DNA from: Stomoxys calcitrans
Lineage: Eukaryota; Arthropoda; Insecta; Diptera; Muscidae
NCBI RefSeq assembly: GCF_963082655.1
Contig: NC_081552.1
Coordinates: forward strand, 194,150,098-194,214,097
Length of the DNA stretch: 64,000 nucleotides
Direction: 5' to 3'
The notes under the pieces are model-generated. The model searched no databases and was not told the DNA's origin. It saw only the letters and a list, made by a program, of their open reading frames with translations. Both the position numbers and the translations under genes were made by a program. Positions 1-9,911 of this stretch are shown piece by piece. Positions within the stretch are counted from its first letter, which is position 1, and every line of letters begins with the position of its first letter.

Positions 1-246
1 CACCTCTCTGAACCGTTCAATACAAAACGAGGTTTCGGACAGGAACACAGCCTATCATGTGTTCTCTTTAATATCCTGCTGGAGAAGACTATACGAGAAG
101 AAGGTGCGAATAGGCATGATACACTACTCACAAGAGAACATAAGCTACTCGCCTATGCCGACAACATCGATATAATGGGTTGGTCACCGAAAGAAGCAAT
201 TGTAGCCTTTGGAAGTATCGAAAGAGAATCGATTAAAGTGGCTTGA
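1..246 (+). pseudogene. Non-LTR retrotransposon reverse transcriptase fragment (LINE family E)
   Basis: Frame 1 is open from the window edge to a TGA at 244-246. It reads like the central part of a LINE reverse transcriptase: an FNTKRGF...SLSC block (normally RQGDSLSCDLFN) followed by LLAYADNIDIMGW. The catalytic YADD motif is changed to YADN, so this copy should be inactive. The style of the RT block resembles the lineage of the endonuclease fragment at 63160-64000, but the two pieces do not overlap, so this is an inference. The piece is cut by the window start and ends just before a family C repeat. Confidence 0.75.
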
Positions 247-284
247 TGAAAGTGGATGATATCAACTCAAATTAAGCCCTATAG

Positions 285-584
285 GCCCGAGCAGGCAAAG
301 TCCGTCCCCCTTACACCAAAAACACCCCCCAAAGAGAACAATTTTACAGCCATTGCAGTATGGGGCTCAAATGAAAGGTCTTTTGGAAGTAAAGCAAGAA
401 TTTGATATCAATATTTGGGAAAAAGTGGCTATGGGGCCACCCCACCCCCATAACACCACTCATATAGGATGTACTTGCTGACCATTCCAATGTGGGGCTG
501 TTATAACCGGAAAACATCCCTAGGATAGTTTTGTTCCATACAAAGTAAAAGAAGGCGCAGCGGAGCCGGCCCAGTTCAGCTAGT
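285..584 (-). repeat. Family C interspersed repeat, terminal part
   Basis: This is a diverged copy of the repeat seen at length at 52080-54312. It carries units with CACCCCCCAAA and ATGGGGCTCAAATGAAAGG. It finishes with the family terminus GGCGCAGCGGAGC followed by GTTCAGCTAGT at 584. The orientation is reverse relative to 21160-22560. Only the terminus plus about two internal units are present. Confidence 0.7.
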
Positions 585-734
585 TCTACTATATAAGGCA
601 CAGATCGGAGAAGAAGCTCAAGAGATCTATGCGCTTGGACATCTGTTCAACATTCGGCTAGAGGAATGAATTTTCTGTAATGGTAAATTTAAGTCAAATT
701 AAAGTAGGTAAGTAAATCCATAAGCCTTACGTCC

Positions 735-865
735 TTTCTACTTAAAACTATGGAACGTATTGTGGACACCATGATAAAGAGTATGACATCCAGTGAACTG
801 CTCAAATACAAACAGCATGCCTATGTCAAGGGAAGGTCGGTGGGGACTGCCCTGCACGAGGGGGT
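735..865 (+). pseudogene. LINE A fragment, start of RT domain
   Basis: The sequence encodes the MERIVDTMIKSMTSSELLKY block that begins the RT region of LINE A, as at 1661. It breaks off at GCACGAGGGGG, where an inverted piece of another LINE begins. It is a duplicate of the beginning of the 1627-4470 copy and not a separate insertion. Confidence 0.75.
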
Positions 866-1237
866 TCTTCTACAATCGTTACTGGCTATCTTCAGTATGT
901 CAGCATATTTTCCGATCCGACAGTGAGCTGTCCTGATGGAGACGTCTGTCGTAAGAAAACGGTAGACCTCCTCAAGTTTAGATTTGGCCAAATAATTTTG
1001 GAATGCTCACAATCTCCACCTTTGTAACACTCTATCATTCGTTGTCCTTCGGGCCTGGTCCTGAAAACTTAGCTTACATGTAGCTAGAGGCATACCCCCA
1101 GATTCAAGTTTCTCTGAAATGTGTTACGTAGTTCCTAGTATCGCAAGCTCGTCTGCTCTAAAATAACCTTAGAACCACGTCAAATCGCCCTGCCATCAAG
1201 AGGACCTTTAGTGCCGCCGATGCGGCACAATGGTGGA
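866..1237 (-). pseudogene. LINE C fragment, RNase H C-terminus and downstream linker
   Basis: Read on the minus strand, this carries a degenerate ADELA-LGT block (end of a LINE RNase H domain), then a PLATCK-like stretch and a linker with LTVGS. It is similar to plus-strand sequence at 19195-19330 (shared GACGAGCTTGCGA and ACTAGGAA). Frameshifts and stops are frequent. It is a short, old remnant with no intact domain. Confidence 0.6.
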
Positions 1238-1249
1238 GATTTATCTGTA

Positions 1250-1514
1250 GAAACCGCACCCCAAAGAGAACAATTTTACAGCCATTGCAGTATGGGGCTC
1301 AAATGAAAGGTCTTTTGGAAGTAAAGCAAGAATTTGATATCAATATTTGGTAAAGAGGCTATGGGGCCACCCCACCCCCATAACACCACTCATATAGGAT
1401 GTACTTGCTGACCATTCCAATGTGGGGCTGTTATAATCGGAAAACACCCCTACGATAGTTTTGTTCCATACAAAGTAAAAGAAGGCGCAGCGGAGCGGGC
1501 CCAGTTCAGCTAGT
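1250..1514 (-). repeat. Family C interspersed repeat, terminal part (duplicate)
   Basis: Nearly the same as 329-584, from AAAGAGAACAATTTTACAGC to the terminus GTTCAGCTAGT. It belongs to the second copy of the 932-bp duplication. Confidence 0.7.
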
Positions 1515-1626
1515 TATACTATATAAGGTACTGATCAGAGAAGAAGCTGAAGAGATCTATGCGCTTGGACATCTGTTCAACATTCGGCTAGAGGAATGAA
1601 TTTTCTGTTAATGGTCAATTAAACTT

Positions 1627-4470
1627 ACCCATAAGCCTTACGTCCTTTCTACTCAAAACCATGGAACGTATTGTGGACACCATGATAAAGAGTATGACAT
1701 CCAGCGAACTTCTCAAATACAAACAGCATGCCTATGTCAAGGGAAGGTCGGTGGAGACTGCCCTGCACGAGGGGGCTATTAACAATGTGCGGAGCGACAC
1801 ACTGATCCAATCCTTAGACCAGTACCGGGTAGACCTGGTCCTTAGAGACTGGATAAACCATATGCTAAGTAACAGCTGGATAAATTGTGTGTCCAATGGC
1901 ATAAATATAGGGGAGAAAGTGGCACAGAGCACGCCACAGGGGGGCATTTTATCGCCACTCCTATGGGTGACCACCATAAATGACCTATTACGGATGCTGA
2001 CTGAGGAAGGATTTGAACCCGTCTGCTACGCAGACGATGTTATAGTACTTCTAAGAGGTAAGGATCCAAACGAGCTATGCAGAAGGACTGAAAGGATATT
2101 GCATATGGCATATGACTGGGCTAGATCCAGAGGTCTCAATGTTAATCCAGAGAAGACTGAAATATGCCAATTTGAGGCACCACGTTTCCTCAATAAGACA
2201 AATTCGATTCAAAAACAAGGTCAAATACTTAGGTGTGATCTTGGACAGGAAACTGAATTGGAAGTGCCACATTCAGGAGCGTACTGAGAAGGCTCCCACA
2301 TGTTGGACACTATGTAGACGGGCCGTAGGCTCGATATGGGGCATGAATCCTAGGATAGTCCACTGGCTCTACAGGGGCGTGATTAGACCAACACATACTT
2401 ACGCCTTAGTAGTTTGGTGGACTGCTATGGAGAAAAAGTAAAACAGAACAACAGGTTCAGAGAACATGTTGTCTTGACATAGGCGGAGCCATGAGGACCA
2501 CACACACTAGGGCACTAGATATCTGACCCATTGACATACAAATTAAGTGAGAGGCAGCCACTACGGCTATGAGACTTAAGGCGATGGGAGAATGGATTAA
2601 GGATGGGAGCAGCTCATACCATCGCGGTATAATCGAGGCGACGATAGGAAACCTGCAAGAAGGTGGAGAGGTTTCCGATCGGATACCTGAGATGAACCTT
2701 GAAGTCGAGTGCGATGCACTGCTGCCATCGGCACAGTCTTGGATTGAGGGAACCCTAGTATTGCCATCTGGAAGCTAATGTTACACGGATGGATCAAGCT
2801 AGAGGACAGCGTGGGCCTGGGGGTTTACATTGAAAACCCAGGGACTGACATCTGTTTAAGACTGCCTGACCATAATACGGTCCTGCAGGCGGAGATCCGG
2901 GCGATAACGGAATGCGTGAGGTGGTGTGGACGTCCAGTCTGAACATCTTTGCCGACAGTTAAATTGCCATAAGGGCAATAAGAACCATGACGCTAAGGGC
3001 ACAAACAGTCGTGCAATGTAAGAAGGAGATTAACGCCTTTTCTGAGGATGGGAAAATCCGCATCGTTTGAGTGTCGGGCCATAACAGAGTAAGGGTAAAT
3101 GAAAGAGCAGACGATTTGGCGGTGAAGGCCAGAGGACTGCCGTCAATAAACTTGGTTAACCCGAAGCCTTTCGAGTCGACGCAGTCCGAGTTAAGGGAGT
3201 GGGCGACGAATGCGCACGCAACATTGTGGAACAGCGAAACAGTCGGTAGGACGGCGAAAATACTATGGGGGGATCTAGGTCGTGAGAAGACAGGGCTATT
3301 ACTGAAAGGAAGCAAGAAGGAGGTCAGTATTGCTATTGGTATCATAACGGGACACATAGGACTACGAGCTCACTACGGTAAGGTCACGAACAGTCTTGCA
3401 GTGTAAGAAGGAGATTAACGCCTTCTCTGAGGATGGGAAAATCCGCATCGTTTGGGGAAATGAAAGAGCAGACGATTTGGTGGTGAAGGCCAGAGGACTG
3501 CCGTCAATAAACTTGGTTAACCCGAAGCCCTTTGGGTTGACGCAGTCCGATTTAAGGGAGTGGGCGACGAATGCGCATGCAACATTGCGGAACAGCGAAA
3601 CAGTCGGTAGGACGGCGAAAATCCTATGGGGGGATCCAGATCGTGAGAAGACGGGGCTATTACTGAAAGGAAGCAAGAAGGAGGTCAGTATTGCTATTGG
3701 TATCATAACGGGACACATAGGACTACGAGCTCACTACGGTAAGGTCACGAACAGTCTTGCAGTGTAAGAAGGAGATTAACGCCTTCTCTGAGGATGGGAA
3801 AATCCGCATCGTTTGGGTGCCGGGCCGTAACGGAGTAAGGGGAAATGAAATGGCAGCCGAAGGATTGGCGGTGAAGGCCGGAGGACTGCCGTCAATAAAC
3901 TTGGTTAACCCGAAGCCTTTCGGGTCGATGCAGTCCGAGTTAAGGAAGTGGGCGACGAATGCTCATGCAACATTGTGGAACAGCGAAACGGTCAGTAGGA
4001 CGGCGAAAATCCTATGGGGGGGATCTAGGTCGTGAGAAGACGGGGCTATTACTAAAAGGAAGCAAGAAGGAGGTCAGTATAGCTATTGGTATCATAACGG
4101 GACACAAAGGACTGCGAGCTCACTTATGTAAAATCCGTTCGGCAAGTGATAGCATGTGTAGGGCATGCGGGGAAGATGATGAGACGTTGCAGCATTTCCT
4201 TTGTCATTGCCCGGCTTTTGCGTCCAACAGATACCGGTACTTAGGTGGAGACACAATATCAGACATGAACCAACTTAGGGGAGTGCCATTGAAAACAATT
4301 AAGGATTTTGTAAATAGCACGGAATTCCTAACTTAAAATTTTCTTTTTAGAGCTTACTTTATAGTTTTTAGAGCGCACAACAAGCCGATTACTGGCTTAG
4401 GTGTATGACCATAGTGGCATGGGGCGGATTAATATCAGCACCCTCTTTTCAACCTAACCTAACCCCTAAA
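1627..4470 (+). pseudogene. LINE A copy 2: RT, RNase H and zinc-knuckle region, decayed (LOA/I-type non-LTR retrotransposon)
   Basis: This is the longest LINE in the window and is 5' truncated (no endonuclease). RT begins at 1661 (MERIVDTMIKS) and includes PQGGILSPLLW near residue 90 and the catalytic CYADDVIVL near residue 125. A frameshift near 2200 moves the reading to the next frame (KVKYLGVILDRKLNWKCHIQ...). RNase H motifs follow: TDGS near 2790, QAEIRA near 2888, FADS near 2950 and NERADD near 3100. The end carries the CRAC...EHFLCHC type finger common in LINE ORF2 C-termini, with a stop at 4334-4336. A 3' UTR ends in a CAACCTAACCTAACC tail. RT plus C-terminal RNase H suggests the LOA or a neighbouring clade. 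Several stops make it non-functional. Confidence 0.85.
3011..4120 (+). repeat. Tandem triplication inside the LINE A RNase H region
   Basis: A unit beginning near TGTAAGAAGGAGATTAACGC occurs at 3011, 3396 and 3757, giving periods of 385 and 361 bp. Each unit encodes the end of RNase H and the linker (INAFSEDGKIRIVW through TGHIGLRAH). The first two units are fused head to tail through the same junction, GGTAAGGTCACGAACAG. The second unit lacks about 24 bp around the VPGHNGVR segment. Other LINE A copies in the window have a single unit, so the triplication is private to this copy. Confidence 0.85.
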
Positions 4471-5928
4471 CTTTCTTTTGACATAGCGCATTGAATTGTT
4501 AATGCATTCATTTGTTTTGATTTCTTTTTCAAATTTCAATTTTGTTTCTCTATAGTTATACCGGCAGATTGGGTCAGATAAGCTACTGTATTTGTATTGG
4601 TCTTTAGGGATATGCAATTCAAATAAGCCTTGAAGCTAGCGATAGTGTTCCGAAGAACACAAACTTTTTGGTTTTCATTAATAATCGAAACAAAAGAAAT
4701 CGCCAATAGAAATTTCCTGGTTTAAGGCAATCAAGGCAGGTGGCTGATTTGAGAAAGTCGGATGCGTTTGTGGTAACCTAAAGGATGCGTAAATTCTTAA
4801 CATTTGCCATAAATTAGTCATGGATCGCGATTATTTGCATTGAGGATTACTTGCACAAATCTAAAGGTGATTTAGTTAGGCTCTTGTGGCTAAAAGCAAA
4901 ACGGAAACATAAATATGTCATAGAGTAGAGTAGATATACACAATGTAAGGCATAGGCCACAGTTTGTTGTCTTTCACTCAAAGCCAATTTCTAATGAAAC
5001 TGATAGCCTGAATTTGCTTTGGAATCACCTGCTCGCAATATAAAATCCCCTCTCTCTCTCTCTCGCTGTGATATGGCAACATGGCCACATGGAAAATGAC
5101 AATCAATAACAATAAATCCAATACGAATTCGTTCGTTATCGCGGCCGTTATCGTTGAATGTTGTGATTAAATTGTATTAGATTACAGAACACAATGGGGA
5201 CGTTTGCGACTGTGATTAAGAAGACAGAAGGCACTTGTTGCTACAGCCACAAATCGCAATACGCAGTAAACGAGCACGAATTGGAGGAGGAAGACACAAA
5301 AACGTAAGCAAATTGCGGTTGATTTTTTCATGTCTTTGGTGGTTTTTGCTTGAGGTCTTTGATGGTGTTGTTCGCTGTTTTTTGTTGTTGTTATTCTTTG
5401 TAGAAAAAAAAAGTGTTCTATTGTCATTGTGGGTGCACCCTAAACGTATTGGATTTCTTTTGTAATTGGTATCGGAATTATGCGGTAATTAAATTAAAAC
5501 TTAAGTAAAAAAATCTCATGATAACATGGCTCTACTAATCAAGCTAGAGACGATAAATTAAAACGCGCGACAATGTCTCGATTTGCGTTTCAATTAATTT
5601 TTATTGAGCTAAACAATTAATTTATACACAAAAAGTTGCGAGTGGTACACTGAGAAAAATGGGATTTCTTCATTGATATACAGCATCGAATGATTGCAAT
5701 TCAAATATGCGAATAAATTGCAGATAATGCCAACGAAAAATTTGAAGCTTTTAAAACCACATATTTCCAGCCGAGTCCCCAGATGATGGATACGGAGAGG
5801 TGGTGAGACATTTCGCCTCACTGGGTGTTTACTTCCTTTGGGACTTTAACAGAAATTTCCCTTAAACTACATACATCAGACTGTGTCATCTCTTCTAAAT
5901 TTAATGTATACACATTTTTGTTTTCAGG
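4471..5928. other. Low-repeat AT-rich DNA
   Basis: No element of the families seen elsewhere is recognisable here. It holds a short CT dinucleotide run near 5050 and one candidate first exon (5194-5303). A possible TATA-rich stretch lies near 4930. The reading frames at 5182-5427 (minus) and 5609-5821 (minus) have no domain signal. Confidence 0.5.
5194..5303 (+). CDS. Candidate short first coding exon, unrecognised
   Basis: An ATG in a fly-like context (ACACAATGG) opens a frame encoding 36 full codons: MGTFATVIKKTEGTCCYSHK, then SQYAVNEHELEEEDTK. The frame meets a plausible splice donor AAC|GTAAGC at 5303/5304; unspliced, it stops at once (ACG TAA). The acidic end and the coincidence of stop and donor are suggestive, and the surrounding 1.4 kb is repeat-poor. 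I recognise no family, and chance is a real alternative. It is on the strand opposite to the Fhos exon. Confidence 0.25.
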
Positions 5929-6067
5929 AGGCCAAAGTAACGCAGAGGTTAGCATGTAGTCATAAATGCCGACGCTGAACGCCTGGCCTCGAATCCTGGC
6001 AAGAATATCAGAAAGCTTTTCAGCGGTAGTTATCCCCTCCTAATGCTGACGATATTTCTGAGGTACT
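5929..6067 (+). mobile_element. tRNA-derived SINE, copy 1 (interrupted and truncated)
   Basis: It begins with an A-box-like AACGCAGAGGTTAGCATG and has a B-box variant CCTCGAATCC near 5990, then the family body (TTTTCAGCGG, CCCCTCCTAATGCTG, GAGGTACTA). The body is split at its TACTATG site by the mariner at 6069-6662. Only nine more family bases (TATGTCATG) follow at 6663-6671 before a second SINE starts. Confidence 0.8.
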
Positions 6068-6068
6068 A

Positions 6069-6662
6069 AAGGGTGATTTTTTTGAGGTTAGGATTTTCAT
6101 GCATTAGTATTTGACAGATCACGTGGGATTTCAGACATGGTGTCAAAGAGAAAGATGCTCAGTATGCTTTGACATTTCATCATGAATAGACTTACTAACG
6201 AGCAACGCTTGCAAATCATTGAATTTTATTACCAAAATCAGTGTTCGGTTCGAAATGTAACGTTGCGTCCAACAGCATCTTTGAAAAAATACGGTCCAAT
6301 GATTCCACCAGCGTACAAACCACACCAAACAGTGCATTTTTCGGGATGCATGGACAGTTCTTGAACGGCTTCTGGTTGCTCTTCACTCCAAATGCGGCAA
6401 TTTTGCTTATTTACGTAGCCATTCAACCAGAAATGAGCCTCATCGCTGAACAAAATTTGTCAAAATTTGAACACATTTCGAACCGAACACTGATTTTGGT
6501 AATAAAATTCAATGATTTGCAAGCGTTGCTCGTTAGTAAGTCTATTCATGATGAAATGTCAAAGCATACTGAGCATCTTTCTCTTTGACACCATGTCTGA
6601 AATCCCACGTGATCTGTCAAATACTAATGCATGAAAATCCTAACCTCAAAAAAATCACCCTT
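6069..6662 (-). mobile_element. Fold-back mariner element with 190-bp perfect inverted arms
   Basis: The left arm 6069-6258 and right arm 6473-6662 are inverted copies that I read as identical over 190 bp. Each begins AAGGGTGATTTTTTTGAGG, and the element is flanked by TA at 6067-6068 and 6663-6664. Each arm carries the 5' end and N-terminal codons of a transposase (MNRLTNEQRLQIIEFYYQNQ, a helix-turn-helix start). The middle, read on the minus strand, encodes a central catalytic piece with FSDEAHFWLNGYVNKQNCR and GGIIGPYFFKD. The transposase C-terminus and the normal 3' end are missing, replaced by an inverted copy of the 5' end. It cannot encode a transposase but could be mobilised in trans. 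Confidence 0.9.
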
Positions 6663-6671
6663 TATGTCATG

Positions 6672-6975
6672 GAGGCCACCGTAGCGCAGAGGTTAGCCAG
6701 TCCGCCTATGACGCTAAACGCCTGGGTTCGAATCCTGGCGAGACTATCAGAAACATTTTCAGCGGTGGTTATCCCCTCCAACATTTGTGAGGTACTATGC
6801 CATGCAAAACTTCTCTCCAGAAGAGGTGTCGCACTGCGGCGCGCCGTTAGGACTCGGCTATAAAAAGGAGGTCCCTCATCATTGAGCTTAAACTTCGGAA
6901 TCGGACTGCACTCATTGATATGTGAGAAGTTGGCCCCCGTTCCTTAGTGGAATGTTCATGGGCAATATTTTCTTA
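6672..6975 (+). mobile_element. tRNA-derived SINE, copy 2
   Basis: The head is GTAGCGCAGAGGTTAGCC (A box) followed by GGGTTCGAATCC (perfect B box) at about 6724. The body runs through GCACTGCGGC, CTATAAAAAGGAGG, ATTGAGCTTAAACTT, CACTCATTGATATGTGAGAA and GGAATGTTCATGGGCAA. It is close to full length. It starts right after the nine-base stub of copy 1, so the two SINEs form a head-to-tail pair with a mariner inside the first. Confidence 0.85.
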
Positions 6976-6977
6976 TG

Positions 6978-8990
6978 TTTGTTTTGTTCCGCTTCATGTA
7001 ATAGGCTTGTTGTGCGCTCTAAAAACTAAAAAGTAACCTTGAAAAAGTTAGGAATTCCGTACTACTTACATAATCCTTAATTGTTTTCCATGCCACGCCC
7101 CTAAGTAGGTTTATGTCTGGTATTGTGTGTCCCCACCTAAGTGCCGGTATATGTTAGAAGCAAAAGCCGAGCAATGACATAGGAAATGCTCCAATGTCTC
7201 ATCATCATCCCTGCATGCCATACGGCTGCCATCACTTGCCGCACCCATATTACATAGAGTAGCTCGTAGTCCCATATCACCCGTTATGATACCGAAAGCG
7301 ATACTGGCATCCTTCTTACTGCCTCGTATTCTCACGATCTGGATCCCCCCCATAGGATTTGCGCTGTCCTGCCGACCGTTTTGCTGTTCTACAGGACTGC
7401 ATGAGCATTCATCGCGCAAGCTCTTAGCTCGGACTGCATCGACCCGAAAACTACCGTAGCGCAGAGATTAGCATGTCCCCCTATGACGCTGAACGCCTGA
7501 ATTCGAATCCTGGCGAGACCATCAGAAAAAATTTTCAGAGGTGGTTTTATGCCATGTAAAACTTCTCTCCAAAGAGGTGTCGGACTGCGGCTCACCGTTC
7601 GGACTCGGCTATAAAAAGGAGGCCCCTTATCATTGAGCTTAAACTTGAATTGGACTGCACTCATTGATATGCGAGAAGCTTGCCCCTGTTCCTTAGTGGA
7701 ATGTTCATGGGCAAAATTTCCAATTTTGCATCGACCCGAAAGGCTTCGGATTAACCAAGTTTAATGACGGCAATTCTCTGGCCTTCACCGCCAAATCGTC
7801 TGCTTTCTCATACTCAGTTAATCCGCTATGGACCAGCACACAAACGATGCGGATCATGCCAAGGCGTTAATTTCCTTTTTACATTCCAAGACTGTTCGTG
7901 ATCTTATCGTACTGGTAGTTATTGCCCTTATGACCTGTTTACTCCGCAAAGATGTTCATACTCGACATCGTCGCGTTAACACCATAACACCTCACGTATT
8001 CCGTGATCGCTCGGATCTCCGCCTGCACGACTGTATTATGGTCAGGCAGTCTAAAACAGATCTTAGTCCCGGGATTCTCAATGTAGACCTCCAGGCCCAC
8101 TCTGTCCCCTAGCTTTGATCCATCCGTAATGCCAGATGGCAATACTAGGGTTCCGTCAATCCAAGACTGTGCCGCTGGCAGCAGTGCTTTGCACTCAACC
8201 TCAAGTGTCGTCCCAGGTATCCGATCGGAAACCTCTTCCATATCTTCCAGGATTCCTATCATTTTACCTCGATTATATCGCGATGGTATGATCACCTCCC
8301 ATCCTCAATCCATTCTCCCATCGCCTTAAGTCTCATAGCCGCAATGGCAACCTCACACTAAAGCGGTATGTCTATGGGTCGAATATCTAGGATGGTCACC
8401 ATTGCCCTAGTAGGAGTAGTGCTCATCGCTCCGCCTAGGCGGAGACAACATGTTCTCTGAACCTGTTGTATAATCCTAATGTTGTACTTTTTCTCCAATG
8501 CAGCCCACCAAACTACTGAGGCGTAAGTAAGTATTGGTCTAATCACCCTCCTGTAGAGCCAGTGGACTATCTTCGGCTTCAGGCCCCATTTCGAGCCTAC
8601 GACCCGTCTACATAGTGCCCACCATCTGTGAGCCTTCTCAGTTCCCTCCTGAATGTGACACTTCCAATTGAGTTTCCTGTCCAAGATCACACCTAAGTAT
8701 TTGACTTTGTGAGATATCGAAATCGTTTTATTGAAGAAACGTGGTGCGTCAAATTGGCCCACCTTCGTCTTCTTCGTGAAAGGGCATATTTCAGTCTTCT
8801 CTGGCTTAACACTGATACCTCTGGGCCCGTCATATGTCATATGCAAGACGCTTTCGGCCCTTCTGCATAGCTGCTTCGGATCCTTGCTCCTTAGAAGTAT
8901 TATAATATCGTCTGCGTAGGATTCAAATCCCTGTTCATTCAGCGACCGTAATAGGTCGGTCATTTATGGTGGTCACCCATAGGAGCGGCG
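6978..8990 (-). pseudogene. LINE A copy, RT to 3' end, with SINE inserted
   Basis: Reading from 8990 downward, the RT catalytic segment appears as ESYADDIIILLRSKDP with thumb motifs KVKYLGVILDRKLNWKCHIQ, a 201-codon open stretch (8358-8963). RNase H follows (TDGSKLGDRVGLEVYIE, VQAEIRAITEY, NIFAE) at 7939-8295. The HFLCHC C-terminal finger is at about 7190. The element is 5' truncated within RT just upstream of YADD. The frame is broken by stops, and the SINE at 7450-7726 interrupts the segment between RNase H and the finger. The 3' UTR ends near 6980. Confidence 0.85.
7450..7726 (+). mobile_element. tRNA-derived SINE, copy 3, with 15-bp target duplication
   Basis: Head CGTAGCGCAGAGATTAGCAT and B-box variant AATTCGAATCC, then the family body to GGGCAAAATTTCCAATTT. 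It is flanked by the exact direct repeat TGCATCGACCCGAAA at 7435-7449 and 7727-7741, a LINE A coding sequence present once in other copies (GGTCGATGCAGTCCG read in the LINE direction). This fixes both ends of the SINE family and shows LINE-type target-primed insertion. Confidence 0.92.
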
Positions 8991-9129
8991 ATAAATTGCA
9001 GTAACTTAGGCCATTTAAGTGTAAATCGCTATTTGATATTTTTTTCTGTGAAGGCGTTTACATTAACTTATGAGAGATTGAGCTTAAATTTGTAACCGAT
9101 ACGTCTTTTTAATGCACGCTGGTTAAGAT

Positions 9130-9911
9130 CAAATCGGACCATATTTGGATATTGCTGCTATATAGACCGATTTTCCGATAAAGGGTCTAATGCCCATAAA
9201 TGCTTTATTTTTCATCCGATTTCGCTGAAATTTGAAACAGTGAGTAGTTCAAGACCTCCCGACATCTGACCTAAATAAAGTTCAGATCGGACTATATTTA
9301 GATATAGCTGCCATATAGACCGATGTGCCGATAAAGGGTCTGAAGGCTATAAAAGCTTTATTTTTTATCCGATTTCGCTGAAATTTAAAACAGTGAGTTA
9401 TTTTAAGTCTCCCAACACTCGACCTAAATATGGTTCTGATCGGACTATATTAAGATATAGCTGCCATATAGACCGATGTGCCGATAAAGGGTCTGAAGGC
9501 TATAAAAGCTTTATTTTTTATCCGATTTCGCTGAAATTTAAAACAGTGAGTTATTTTAAGTCTCCCAACACTCGACCTAAATATGGTTCTGATCGGACTA
9601 TATTAAGATATAGCTGCCATATAGACCGATGTGCCGATAAAGGGTCTAAAGCCTATAAAAGCTTTATTTATTACCCGATTTCGCTGAAATTTGCAAAAGT
9701 GAGTTGTCTTAAGCCTCCCAACATCTGACCTAAATATGGTTCTGATCGGACTATATTTAGATATAGCTGCCATATAGACCGATCTGCCGATAAAGGGTCT
9801 GAAGCCCATAAAAGCTTAAATTTTCATCGGATTGTGACGAAATGGGGTTAACATATATACCCGAGGTGGTGGATATCCAACGTTCGGCCCGGCCGAAACT
9901 TTTCACTGGTT
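9130..9911 (+). repeat. Helentron/DINE-like island 1 (family B) with tandem monomers
   Basis: About five monomers of about 153 bp carry GATATAGCTGCCATATAGAC, CCGATTTCGCTGAAATTT and CAGTGAGTT. The first is diverged and two central ones are almost identical. The right end has the family hairpin TTCGGCCCGGCCGAA at 9883-9897 followed by CTTTTCACTGGTTA. The left TATACCC end is missing. Plus orientation here means the TTCGGCC hairpin is on the right. Confidence 0.8.

Larger units (their letters stand above)
329..1775 (+). repeat. Tandem segmental duplication, period about 932 bp
   Basis: The stretch 329-865 recurs at 1261-1775 with small differences. Each copy contains, in the same order, the family C terminus, about 150 bp with CTTGGACATCTGTTCAACAT, and the start of LINE A. 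Because several unrelated repeat pieces are duplicated together, this is a duplication of genomic DNA and not two independent insertions. The spacer 866-1260 contains an inverted LINE C fragment. The second copy continues into a longer LINE A, so the unit boundary lies inside that element. Confidence 0.8.

Noticed and set aside
4445..4470. CCTAACCTAACC tract as insect telomeric repeat
   Set aside because: It is the 3' tail of LINE A; the same tail follows the LINE at 41080 and in variant form at 25730, and flies lack TTAGG telomeres.
6672..6740. True tRNA gene from A and B boxes
   Set aside because: The boxes belong to a SINE present ten times, with no acceptor stem or anticodon arm that folds.
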